Positions 8,418-16,710 of a DNA stretch of 64,000 nt are shown here, in pieces. The stretch spans positions 2,615,641-2,679,640 of the forward strand of contig BPJS01000001.1 in NCBI GenBank assembly GCA_026004735.1, given 5' to 3'. Both the position numbers and the translations under genes were made by a program. Each line of letters opens with the position of its first letter. The first letter of the stretch is position 1. Origin of the DNA: Isosphaeraceae bacterium. GTDB lineage: Bacteria > Planctomycetota > Planctomycetia > Isosphaerales > Isosphaeraceae. The notes beneath the pieces were generated by a model, which saw only the letters and a list, made by a program, of their open reading frames with translations, did not search any database and was not told where the DNA came from.

Positions 8418-9488
8418 GTGAAACTCCCAATCCTGCTCCTGCTTGCCACACTCGGGCAGCGGCCGCCGTCGCCGGTCCAAACTCCAGAGGACGCCGCCGC
8501 GGAAGCCCGTCACCTCCGCAACATCCGGCAGGTCACGTCGGGCTTTGCCCGCGCGGGCGAGGGATACTTTTCGCCCGACGGACGGCGCATCGTCTTTCAG
8601 GCCACGCCCCACCGGCCGCCCGCCATTTTCCACGTCCCCAAGTCGAACGAGGACGGCTACCAAATCTTCGTCGCCGAACTGGCCGAGGACGCCGTGCCCC
8701 GGATGATTTCGACCGGCCGCGGGCGCTGCACCTGCGCGTTCTTCAGCCCCGATGGACGGTCGATCCTGTTCGGGTCGTCGCATCTGGACCCGGAGGCCGA
8801 CGTCGTGACACCCCCACGCGGGCCTGCCTATAGCCGGAGCGAGCGCTACCGCTGGGAATTCCCCGAGTATATGGATATTTTCCGAGTTGACGAGGGCCGC
8901 GACGAACTGGTCCGCCTGACCGACACGCCCGGCTACGACGCCGAAGCCAGCTATTCGCCCGACGGCAAATCGATCGTCTTCACGTCCTTTCGGGATGGTG
9001 ACGGCGAGATCTACATCATGGACGCCGATGGCTCGAACCCCCGGCGGATCACCCACGCTCCCGGTTACGACGGGGGACCGTTCTTCAGCCCGGATGGCAC
9101 TCGGATCGTCTACCGCAGCGACCGCAAGCAGAACGACCTGCTTCAAATCTTCGTCAACAACATCGAAGGTACCGCCGAGCGGCAGCTTACGGATAACGAG
9201 TTTGTCAACTGGGGCCCGTACTGGCATCCCTCCGGGCGGTACATCGCCTACGCCACCAGCAAACACGGCCATCAGAATTACGAGATCTACCTGATGGAAG
9301 TCGACACGGGCAAGGAGGAGCGCATCACCTTTCACGACGGCTTCGACGGGCTGCCGGTCTTCAGCCCCGATGGAAGGAAACTGATGTGGACCTCTTCGGG
9401 CCGAACCGAGGACCGTAAGAGTCAACTCTTCATCGCCGACTTCATCCTCGAAGGGCAGACCGGACCCGCAACGACGTCAGAGCCGTAA
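8418..9488 (+). CDS. TolB-like beta-propeller (PD40/WD40) secreted protein
   Basis: 356 aa from a GTG at 8418, chosen because it begins directly with a signal peptide (KLPILLLLATLGQRPPS); upstream in-frame codons overlap the adenosyltransferase gene's promoter side. The body is a six- or seven-bladed propeller built from PD40 repeats, each with the FSPDG core: YFSPDGRRIVFQ, FFSPDGRSILFGS, YSPDGKSIVFTS, FFSPDGTRIVYRS, HPSGRYIAYAT and FSPDGRKLMWTS. Such propellers usually scaffold protein interactions or sit beside a hydrolase domain; no enzymatic domain is present. Extracytoplasmic location is inferred from the signal peptide. Confidence 0.85.
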   Translation: MKLPILLLLATLGQRPPSPVQTPEDAAAEARHLRNIRQVTSGFARAGEGYFSPDGRRIVFQATPHRPPAIFHVPKSNEDGYQIFVAELAEDAVPRMISTGRGRCTCAFFSPDGRSILFGSSHLDPEADVVTPPRGPAYSRSERYRWEFPEYMDIFRVDEGRDELVRLTDTPGYDAEASYSPDGKSIVFTSFRDGDGEIYIMDADGSNPRRITHAPGYDGGPFFSPDGTRIVYRSDRKQNDLLQIFVNNIEGTAERQLTDNEFVNWGPYWHPSGRYIAYATSKHGHQNYEIYLMEVDTGKEERITFHDGFDGLPVFSPDGRKLMWTSSGRTEDRKSQLFIADFILEGQTGPATTSEP

Positions 9489-9686
9489 TGTTGGACTGAC
9501 CTCTATCCGGGGAGAGTCACTCGGTCTGTCGACATGAGCGGCGGCTTTCGCTTGCCCCGAGGGTTCACACGTTGCGGATCACCCAAAACAGGCTAGGGGC
9601 CGTCTCTGCCCGTAGCGGCTGCAACCCATCGACCCATCTCCGACGATTGATTTCCAACGGATCTTTTCTCTAACCCGGAGCGGAGC

Positions 9687-10175
9687 ATGACATCCAAGGA
9701 CGTCATCAACAATACGTTGACGATGAGCGAGCTGGTCATTCAATCGTACTTGAACGACTTGACCGATTCGGACCTTCTGGTGCGACCGATCCCGGGCATG
9801 AACCATATTGCCTGGCAGCTTGGGCATCTGATTGGAGCCGAGCGTCACTTCGTCGAGCTGATCGCGCCGGGTTCGTCACCGGCGTTGCCGGCAGACTTCG
9901 AGGAAGGCCACGGTCGCCAGAAATTCAACGAGGACGACCCCGCGAAGTTCTACCCGCTGGCCCGCTATCAGGAGTTGTGGGCCGCGCAGCGGGCGGCGAC
10001 CCGTGCGGTCCTGGACCGGCAGTCGGACGCCGATCTGGACCGTACCGCCGAAAACTTCCCTCCGTTTGCCAATACCGTCGGCGCGCTGCTCAACTTGTGC
10101 GGCACGCATCCGCTCATGCACGCCGGTCAGTTTGTGGCGGTACGGCGTAAGCTGGGCAAGCCGATCGCCATGTGA
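9687..10175 (+). CDS. DinB-like four-helix metal-binding protein
   Basis: 162 aa. The pattern is that of the DinB_2/DinB fold: an initial helix, then HIAWQLGHLIGAERHFVELI containing the conserved histidine, and a third helix ending in GTHPLMHAGQFVAVRRKLG with the paired histidines. The three His residues usually bind a divalent metal in this superfamily. Members include mycothiol/bacillithiol-dependent transferases and many uncharacterised proteins, so a thiol-transferase role is possible but unproven. SD GGAG lies just upstream of the ATG. The 198-base leader between 9489 and 9686 shows nothing recognisable. Confidence 0.8.
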   Translation: MTSKDVINNTLTMSELVIQSYLNDLTDSDLLVRPIPGMNHIAWQLGHLIGAERHFVELIAPGSSPALPADFEEGHGRQKFNEDDPAKFYPLARYQELWAAQRAATRAVLDRQSDADLDRTAENFPPFANTVGALLNLCGTHPLMHAGQFVAVRRKLGKPIAM

Positions 10176-10350
10176 GCGGGGCGGTTCGGCAGCGGTAGAA
10201 GAGTCGAGGCCTAGGCAGCACCCCTCGACCTGAGCCGGCAGTGGGAAGACGCTCGACGATCGATTGGCGCGCGGTGTCTGAATTGAGGTGTCTCGGCGGG
10301 CGGACTTGGTCCGGCGCATTCTGGGGCGGGCGATTCGTGGGGTCGGACTG

Positions 10351-11625
10351 ATGCGCGTCCTGCTCGTACCGATCGGTAGCCACGGAGATGTCCATCCCTT
10401 TATTGGACTGGGTCGAAAGCTGGCCGAGCGCGGGCATGAGGTGGTCGTCGTCACCAATGAGCATTTCGCGGGCATGGTTGAGGCGGCCGGGCTGCGTTTT
10501 GAGCCGTTTGGGACCGAAGCGCAGTTTCGCGAGGCGATCGGCGATCCGGGGCTTTGGCGGCCGCTGGAAGGTCTCCGGCATGTGATGGGGTTTGTCGCTC
10601 GGGCGACGCCGGAACTGCGAGCGCGGATCGAGTCGTTGATTGTGCCGGGGCAGACGGTTGCGGCCGCGCCGGCGACGGCTCTGGCTGCCCGCAATCTGGA
10701 AGATGCGGGCCGGCTGGCTCTGGTGAGCATCGCGCTTCAGCCGGCGATTTTGCGTTCGGCGATCGACCCGCCGCTGCTGCCCGGTCTGCGATTTGTTCGC
10801 TGGTTGCCGGTCTGGGCGCGTCGGCGATTTTATGATTTTGCCGACGCGCGGCTCATTGATCCGCTCCTGGCGCCGGCGGTCAATGCCGATCGGGCGGCTT
10901 TGGGTCTGCCCCCGATTCGGCGGGTGATGCAGTGGTGGCATTCGCCCCGGCGGATTCTGGCCCTGTTTCCGGATTGGTTTGCGCCCGCGCCGCCGGACTG
11001 GCCGGCCCATTTGATCTGCGCAGGGTTTCCGCTCTTTGACGAGGGCCGCGACGGCGCAAGCCGGCTCGACCCTGACTTAGAGCAGTTCCTCGACGAGGGT
11101 CAGCCGCCGCTGGTCTTTACCGCTGGCTCGGCGAATATCCATGCCCACGCCTTTTTCGCAGCCGCCGCCGAGGCCTGCCGGATGCTGGGCCGTCGCGGCT
11201 TGCTCCTGGCGCGATTGGGCGACCAGATTCCGCGGTCGCTTCCGCCGGGAGTACGCCACGTCGCCTATGCTCCGTTTAGCCGGTTGCTGCCCCGTGCCGC
11301 AGCGCTGGTCCATCACGGGGGAATCGGCACGACAGCCCAGGCGCTGGCCGCGCGGTTGCCGCAACTGGTGATCCCGCTGGCGCACGACCAGCCGGATAAC
11401 GCCGCGCGGCTGGAGCGGCTTGGGGTCGGTCGAACGCTGACGCCCGAGCGGGCGACCGCAGCGGCCATGGCCCGGGTGCTGCGGCGACTTTTGGAGGATC
11501 CCGCCTTGCCTGCCCGCGCCGCGGCCCTGGCCGATCAGATTGAGCCAGCCCAAACGCTCGACCGGGCCTGTTGTGTGATCGAGGAAGCCCTCGAGCCTGG
11601 CGTCGTGCGCGCTTCGCTCGTCTAG
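10351..11625 (+). CDS. GT1-family (UGT-like) glycosyltransferase
   Basis: 424 aa from the ATG at 10351, where the Rossmann-like N-domain begins: MRVLLVPIGSHGDVHPFIGL, the classic GSHGDVxP start of sterol/rhamnosyl-type UGTs. The C-domain nucleotide-sugar site is seen in FTAGSANIHAH and HHGGIGTTAQALAARLPQLV, then HDQPDNAARLERLGVG. The His, Gly-Gly and Asp-Gln residues contact UDP-sugar in the family. These enzymes glycosylate lipids, sterols or secondary metabolites in the cytoplasm; the acceptor here is unknown. An upstream in-frame ATG (10288) would add 21 residues without family similarity. Confidence 0.9.
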   Translation: MRVLLVPIGSHGDVHPFIGLGRKLAERGHEVVVVTNEHFAGMVEAAGLRFEPFGTEAQFREAIGDPGLWRPLEGLRHVMGFVARATPELRARIESLIVPGQTVAAAPATALAARNLEDAGRLALVSIALQPAILRSAIDPPLLPGLRFVRWLPVWARRRFYDFADARLIDPLLAPAVNADRAALGLPPIRRVMQWWHSPRRILALFPDWFAPAPPDWPAHLICAGFPLFDEGRDGASRLDPDLEQFLDEGQPPLVFTAGSANIHAHAFFAAAAEACRMLGRRGLLLARLGDQIPRSLPPGVRHVAYAPFSRLLPRAAALVHHGGIGTTAQALAARLPQLVIPLAHDQPDNAARLERLGVGRTLTPERATAAAMARVLRRLLEDPALPARAAALADQIEPAQTLDRACCVIEEALEPGVVRASLV

Positions 11626-11716
11626 CGAACGGGCACATCCTCGATCCATCATAGATCTGGCGGCGCGCGGAGCGAGGGCCGCAGCGCCATCCTGGCTGGC
11701 TCGCCTCTCCACGAAG

Positions 11717-12580
11717 ATGCCGATTCTCTTTGAGTGCCCCTGCGGCAAGCGCCTCAAGGCTCGAGAGGAGATCGCTGGTCGCAAGACCCGGTGTCCGCAA
11801 TGTGGCCGCATCCACACGGTTCCGATCCCCGAGCCGAAATCGGCCCCAGACCCGCCCGCCCAGTCCGGCGCGCCAAGCGAGGGCGTGGTGCTGGTCCTCG
11901 ACGATCCGCTGACCGGACCGGTCTGGATCGCGGTCGGCGCGGAAGCAGGGCCGGAAGCCGAAGGTGGAGCGGCTCCGGAGGCGGGTCTGGCCCTCGACCT
12001 TGTGATTGAGGAGTCCGGGGCGGCCGACACCGCTGCGCCCCTGCCCGACCTGCCAACCGGGCCGGGAACACCCTCGCCACCGCCGGTTCGAGACGTCGAG
12101 CTGGGTGTGGCGGCCGTTGAAGCAGGAGCAGCTCCGACGGCGTCTACCGGCGTCTTGCCGGTGCTGGAGCCTGATTTGGAGGATTCGACCTTACGGCGGC
12201 GTCGCCGGCGTCTCGAGCCGGTCGAACCGGCTGCCGGACGCGAGCCTTGGTACCTAGGCTGGACGATCGGTCTGGCCCGGGCGGTTCTGATGTTGGCGCT
12301 GGCGGCCTCGCTGGCGGTTCCGGCGGTGCTACTCGCTGGGGGTCTGGTGGCCCTGGTCCAGACGGGCAACCCGCGAACGATTCTGGGCTGGCGTCTGGGT
12401 GGTGTTCCCGTGGTTGCCGGTCTGGCGGCGTTCTGGGCGGCGATGACCGCGCTGGCTCTGCTTTGGGCGGGTCCAGCGCTCGTGTTGATCGATCAGTCAC
12501 GGCGGCTCCGGTCGCTCACGGGCCGCCTCGACGAACTGTCCCGCCGGATTGCCGGGCAAGATGCGGAGCCAATCAAGTAG
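11717..12580 (+). CDS. Zinc-ribbon membrane protein of unknown function
   Basis: 287 aa. The N-terminus carries a zinc ribbon, CPCGKRLKAREEIAGRKTRC split around PQCG: two CxC/CxxC knuckles about 19 residues apart, a motif often found at the start of planctomycete membrane proteins. A long acidic, Pro/Ala-rich linker follows (~40-180). Two transmembrane helices (~190-225 and ~235-265) come next, then a short helix with a charged tail. No enzymatic domain is visible. The reading frame stops at a TAG (12578-12580) that lies inside a 21-base tandem repeat. Without that stop the frame would continue for another 25 codons of DAEP-rich repeats. Confidence 0.65.
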   Translation: MPILFECPCGKRLKAREEIAGRKTRCPQCGRIHTVPIPEPKSAPDPPAQSGAPSEGVVLVLDDPLTGPVWIAVGAEAGPEAEGGAAPEAGLALDLVIEESGAADTAAPLPDLPTGPGTPSPPPVRDVELGVAAVEAGAAPTASTGVLPVLEPDLEDSTLRRRRRRLEPVEPAAGREPWYLGWTIGLARAVLMLALAASLAVPAVLLAGGLVALVQTGNPRTILGWRLGGVPVVAGLAAFWAAMTALALLWAGPALVLIDQSRRLRSLTGRLDELSRRIAGQDAEPIK

Positions 12581-12613
12581 GATGCGGAGCCAATCAAGCA
12601 GGATGCGGAGCCA
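12560..12613 (+). repeat. 21-base in-frame tandem repeat at the 3' end of the zinc-ribbon gene
   Basis: Units are 12560-12580 (ending TAG) and 12581-12601 (ending CAG), identical at 20 of 21 positions. A third, partial unit starts at 12602 and matches for its first 12 bases; a weaker echo (aagcggagccag) follows at 12624-12635. The unit is seven codons and encodes DAEPIKQ in the gene frame. Confidence 0.85.
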
Positions 12614-12645
12614 CCAGGTCGAGAAGCGGAGCCAGTCGGGCCGTC

Positions 12646-13377
12646 TCAGACGGGCTGACCCGAAGGGCTGGGACCGTGGGCCGAACGGTCCGGGCCGATT
12701 AGGAGGCGTTCGACGCGTGTGATCGGCGCGTCGTGACCGGCAAGCCGCCGGGCGGCCAGGTGGCCGGCTAGCATCCGGAGGTCGTCCGGGGTATCGACGT
12801 CGTACCAAGGCGGCAGGACGGCGAGCGTGCGGCCAGAGGCCTCGATCCGTGCGACGGTCTGTGCTAGGACGTCGGATGTGCCCCAGGCCACGCCCTCGAA
12901 GAGCGACGGAATCAGGGGAGGTCGGCTGCCGATCAAGTAATATCCGCCGTCGGTCGCCGGTCCGAGCACCAGGTCCTTGTACTCAAGCAGAAGGAAGGCC
13001 GAAGCGACGAAGGCAGGGTCGAGCGTCGGACTATCGCAGCCGATCACGACGACGCGGGTTGCGCCGTCGTCGAATTCGTCGCCGAAGAAGCGTGCCAGGC
13101 GTACACCGAGGTCGCCCGTGCCCTGGGAACAGAGGGCGAACGAAGCGGGAACGTGGTCGTCGAACCAGGGGCCGGCATCCTCGGGATCGAAGACGATGAC
13201 GCGGCGACCAGCGCCGCCTCCGTCCCAGGCATCGGCGGCGTCGAGGATCATCCATTCGGCCAGCCGCGCGGCACGCTCCGCACCCAGGGCGGGAATCAGC
13301 CGCGTCTTGACCCGACCCGGATCAGGCCGCTTAGCAAACAGGCCGAGTACGGCCCCCTCGGGAACGTGGTAGGGCAT
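12646..13377 (-). CDS. TIGR04282/DUF2064 glycosyltransferase-like protein
   Basis: 243 aa. The nucleotidyl/glycosyltransferase-A-like fold is recognised from LGLFAKRPDPGRVKTRLIPALG at the start (split: AKRPDPGRVKTRL), VVVIGCDSPTLDP with the metal-binding DSP, LGPATDGGYYLIG, and WYDVDTPDDLRML near the end. These match the DUF2064/TIGR04282 family, first named from arsenosugar biosynthesis clusters. No arsenic genes occur nearby, so that role is not supported here; a general phospho-sugar or nucleotide-sugar transferase activity is equally possible. It is convergent with the zinc-ribbon gene. Confidence 0.85.
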   Translation of the reverse strand: MPYHVPEGAVLGLFAKRPDPGRVKTRLIPALGAERAARLAEWMILDAADAWDGGGAGRRVIVFDPEDAGPWFDDHVPASFALCSQGTGDLGVRLARFFGDEFDDGATRVVVIGCDSPTLDPAFVASAFLLLEYKDLVLGPATDGGYYLIGSRPPLIPSLFEGVAWGTSDVLAQTVARIEASGRTLAVLPPWYDVDTPDDLRMLAGHLAARRLAGHDAPITRVERLLIGPDRSAHGPSPSGQPV

Positions 13378-13421
13378 GGCGGACAGCGACTCCCCCGGCG
13401 TTCCAATTCCGAGCCGGTGCT

Positions 13422-15104
13422 CTAAACGGGCATGCGTCGGGCGGCTTGGTTCGCGACAACCGGATCGGCGGTGGCTGTATCCTGTCCCTGTCGGTCCAGC
13501 TCGACACAGGCCGGCCGTTGCCGGGGACCGTTCAGGAGCCGACCCACCCAGGTCGAGCGAACGCCAAGCTGGTACACCAATAACAAGATACTGGTCGTCA
13601 GAGACACGATCAGCGCGAACTTGACCAGCGGCGGCCAGTGTTGGTCGCGCACCATCGCCTGGAGAGCGATGACCACTGGCAAGTGGGTCAAGTAGAGCCA
13701 GTAAGAGGCGTCGGAAAGATAGCGAAGAAGCCGATTCTCGCGCGGCAAGAACTGACGAAACAACCCGATCAGGCCGAAGATCATCGCCCAGGCGTAGACG
13801 GCCTGCGCCACGGCCGAGATCAGGCGGTGGCTACCGAGGGTCGCAACACCCACGGGAAATGCGACCAGGAGAGCGACGGAAAGCCAGATCCACCACCGGC
13901 GCCCGATCTGGAATTCGCCGTCGCCGGTGTTGTAGAGCACAGCGCCGTAACCAAAAAAGATCGCATAGTAGAGGAGGACAAGCGGGGCAGGCAGCAGTCC
14001 GGCTGAGGTATCCGGGCCAAAGACCGGGATGGCCCGACCCATCTGAAGCTGAAAAAGCAGCGTCAGCGGAACGAGCCAAACGACCCGAGCCGGTGAGACA
14101 ACCATCGAGGGCGGCAGCCCCGGCAGCCGCAAACGCTCGGCCAGACCAGCCACCGCCGCGAAGCCAGGCACCAGCCAGCAGAGGAACCAAAGGAACCAGA
14201 GGTGGTGAAAGACCGGCATGGCAATGAGGGCCTCGAGGGCCTCAGACCCGCCGGCAGACGCCCTGGCGGGCACCGCGGCAATGGCGCCGCGTTCCCGCAA
14301 CAAGGAGCGGACCGCTGTGCGTCCGCGCTCGAGTACTTCGGGTGACTCGAGCGTCATCCCCAAAAAGGCGGCCAGGCCTTGGGTGTATCCGAGGTCGGCC
14401 GATGCGCTGTCGAGCGGAGTAGCGCCGGCGGCCTGGCGGGCGTTGACATCGGCGCCGCGGTCGAGCAGGAGGCGAACGATCTCGGCTTGCCCGAAGAAGG
14501 CGGCCGAATGGAGTGCAGTCGAACGGTCCGCACTGGATCGATTGGGATCGGCTCCGGCGTCGAGCAGAAGCCGGGTGGTCTCGAGGTCGCCGCGGAGAGC
14601 GGCCCAGACCAGAGGCGGCGCACCGAACTGGGAGTCGGGCCGGTTGACATCGCCTCCAGCGGCGATCAAGCCGCGCACCTGCTGGCGATCGCCGATGCGG
14701 ACCGCATCGGCGAGGGTGCGGGGAGGGCTTGTAGAGGCACGACGAGCCGCGGAGACAATCGCCCAGGCTGAGATGGCATTCATCGCCGGGAGGATCGTCA
14801 CCGCGCTGAGGACCAGCGGAAGGGCGATCCGCATGGCCCGCTGGCGGAGCATCCCCAGCGGGCCACGACGCCGCCAGAGCATCATCGTGAAGTAGCCGCT
14901 GACGAGGAAAAACAACGGCATCCGAAAGCCGTGGACGGCCTGGAAGAACCAGGCGAAGCCGTTGTCTTTTCGGGAATCTTGGACGATCCACGGTATCGGC
15001 GCCAGCGACAGCGCAGCATGCAAGCCAATGCCGAGCAGCATGGCGAAGGCGCGGAGCGCGTCGAGGTCGTGCCGGCGCGCGGCGATCGTTCCGCCCGGAA
15101 TCAT
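13422..15104 (-). CDS. Acyltransferase-3 membrane protein with inserted ankyrin repeats
   Basis: 560 aa. The N-terminal 110 residues are a typical acyltransferase-3/OpgC start: RRHDLDALRAFAMLLGIGLHA with its catalytic-type His-rich first helix, then FRMPLFFLVSGYFTMML. At about residues 131-245 lies an ankyrin block: LADAVRIGDRQQVRGLIAAG, then PPLVWAALRGDLETTRLLLD, then TALHSAAFFGQAEIVRLLL, then a degenerate fourth unit. The membrane domain then resumes at FHHLWFLWFLCWL, the second family signature, with about seven further helices to the C-terminus. The family O-acylates sugars or glycans at the cytoplasmic membrane. The ankyrin block occupies one loop, probably as a protein-binding platform. 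GGGAGG precedes the ATG. Confidence 0.85.
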   Translation of the reverse strand: MIPGGTIAARRHDLDALRAFAMLLGIGLHAALSLAPIPWIVQDSRKDNGFAWFFQAVHGFRMPLFFLVSGYFTMMLWRRRGPLGMLRQRAMRIALPLVLSAVTILPAMNAISAWAIVSAARRASTSPPRTLADAVRIGDRQQVRGLIAAGGDVNRPDSQFGAPPLVWAALRGDLETTRLLLDAGADPNRSSADRSTALHSAAFFGQAEIVRLLLDRGADVNARQAAGATPLDSASADLGYTQGLAAFLGMTLESPEVLERGRTAVRSLLRERGAIAAVPARASAGGSEALEALIAMPVFHHLWFLWFLCWLVPGFAAVAGLAERLRLPGLPPSMVVSPARVVWLVPLTLLFQLQMGRAIPVFGPDTSAGLLPAPLVLLYYAIFFGYGAVLYNTGDGEFQIGRRWWIWLSVALLVAFPVGVATLGSHRLISAVAQAVYAWAMIFGLIGLFRQFLPRENRLLRYLSDASYWLYLTHLPVVIALQAMVRDQHWPPLVKFALIVSLTTSILLLVYQLGVRSTWVGRLLNGPRQRPACVELDRQGQDTATADPVVANQAARRMPV

Positions 15105-15231
15105 CTTGCCCTCCCGATCCCACCGACCAACCCGGCTTGCCTACGCCGCCCGGATTCGGCCTCGGGTTGCAGGGTGTTCGTCGCCGTCGCGGCGATCTTG
15201 GACCACCGCGGCGCTAGGACCAGGAGGCAGG

Positions 15232-16587
15232 TTACCGCGCGGCGGTATCGGCCGGGGGAGTGTAGCCAGGAGCCGCTAGAATCGTCCGCTCGGGCTTGGC
15301 GTCCGCCAGCTTCCAGAGGATGACCTTACCGTCCCAGGCGCCGGAGGCGATCTGGGCGCCGTCGGGTGCGATGGCCAAGGCGTAGACCCAGTCGGCGTGG
15401 CCGTCGAGCTTCTTGCGGTCCTTGCCCTCGGCGGCCTGAAGCAGGTGGATGCCGCGATCGGCCGAGGCCGCGATGAGTTGCTGGCCGTCGGGGGTCAGCC
15501 GGACTTGGAAGATCGGGCCGCCAAAGCCGCCAACGTTGCGCAGTTGCTTGCCGTCCTCGTCGGGACTCCACCAGCGAAGCTGGTTGTCGCCGCCGGCCGA
15601 GACGACCGTCTTGCCGTCGCTCAAGAAGGTGACGGAGTAGACCGTTTCGGCATGGCCGGGGAAGGTCACCATCGACTCTTTCTTCTCGACGTCGAAGACC
15701 TTGGAGGTCTTGTCGCGGGAGGCGGAAGCCAGCCGCGAACCGTCGGGACTGAAGGCTAGGTCGTAGATCCAGTCGGCGTGGTCTTCGATGGTGGCGTAGG
15801 GTTCGCCGGTTTCGACGTGGAGGATGCGGATGGTCCGGTCGGCGCCAGCGGTTGCCACCAGTTTTGAGTCGGGGCTGAATGCCACGGCATAAACCGCGTC
15901 GGTCGATTCGGCGAGGGTGCGGACGGGCTTTCCGCCGCCGTCCGGCTCGGCCAGCCAGAGCGTGGCCTTGCCGTACCGGCCGGGATCGCCGCTGGCGATG
16001 GCCAGCCATTTGCCGTCAGAGCTATAGGCGATGTCGTAGACTCGCTCGCCGACACCGCGGAGCCGACGCACCAGGCTTCCGTCGGCGGTCTTCCAGAGGT
16101 TGACCTCGTGGTAGCCGGAGGTGGCCAGATGGGCGCCGTCGGGGCTGAAGGCCAGGGCGGTGATTGGAACGGTCACGGGGTAGCTTTCGGGAACGACAGC
16201 GACGGCGCGACGATTGAGGACGGCGGTCCAGTCTTCGGTCGGGTCCTCGCCGTCGTAGCGGGCGCCCTCACGGATCCAGCGTGCGATCAGGTCGATCGAC
16301 TCCTGTGGAAGCGGGTCGAGCCTGTAGGGCATCCGCGGTTCGGCGTCGTGGGCCAACAGCTCGAGCAGGTAGGAGCCTTCCGGATCTCCGGGCACCAGCG
16401 TGATTCCCTCGCCGGTGGCACCGCCCTTGGCGAGCGTCGCATAGGTGACCATGTTGTACTTCGACTCAGCCTTGCGAGCGTTGTGGCAGGCGATGCAGTT
16501 CTCGACGAAGATCGGGGCGATGTCGCCCAGAAATGAGACCGGCTGAGGTTCTTGCGCAAGCAGGGCCAGGACAAGCAGCGCGTTCAT
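15232..16587 (-). CDS. PSCyt1-type cytochrome c domain fused to WD40 propeller
   Basis: 451 aa from the ATG at 16587; a TTG two codons upstream is the alternative start. A signal peptide (MNALLVLALLAQEPQP) leads into a planctomycete cytochrome C domain: IFVENCIACHNARKAES with the CxxCH haem site, then a conserved MPY.LDPLP motif and IDLIARWIREGA. A seven-bladed WD40 propeller fills residues ~140-445, with repeats such as FSPDGAHLATSGYHEVNLWK and FSPDSKLVATAGADRTIRIL. In planctomycetes this combination usually occurs beside large PPC/DUF1549/DUF1553 proteins, as here with the neighbour at 16711. Its electron-transfer partner is unknown. Periplasmic or cell-surface location is inferred. Confidence 0.9.
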   Translation of the reverse strand: MNALLVLALLAQEPQPVSFLGDIAPIFVENCIACHNARKAESKYNMVTYATLAKGGATGEGITLVPGDPEGSYLLELLAHDAEPRMPYRLDPLPQESIDLIARWIREGARYDGEDPTEDWTAVLNRRAVAVVPESYPVTVPITALAFSPDGAHLATSGYHEVNLWKTADGSLVRRLRGVGERVYDIAYSSDGKWLAIASGDPGRYGKATLWLAEPDGGGKPVRTLAESTDAVYAVAFSPDSKLVATAGADRTIRILHVETGEPYATIEDHADWIYDLAFSPDGSRLASASRDKTSKVFDVEKKESMVTFPGHAETVYSVTFLSDGKTVVSAGGDNQLRWWSPDEDGKQLRNVGGFGGPIFQVRLTPDGQQLIAASADRGIHLLQAAEGKDRKKLDGHADWVYALAIAPDGAQIASGAWDGKVILWKLADAKPERTILAAPGYTPPADTAAR

Positions 16588-16710
16588 GGTCAAGATCGGC
16601 TCCGGGAAGGCTTTGGACGCTCGGGCGGGATCTGGCGTAGGGCGAACCAGGTGGGGCGTGGCCCGTTCGGATGAGGGTGAGCACGGGCGATCGGATCGAT
16701 CACCGCGGGG

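Noticed and set aside
12646..13377. Arsenosugar biosynthesis role for the DUF2064 gene
   Set aside because: No ArsM or arsenosugar genes in the neighbourhood; only the family name comes from such clusters.
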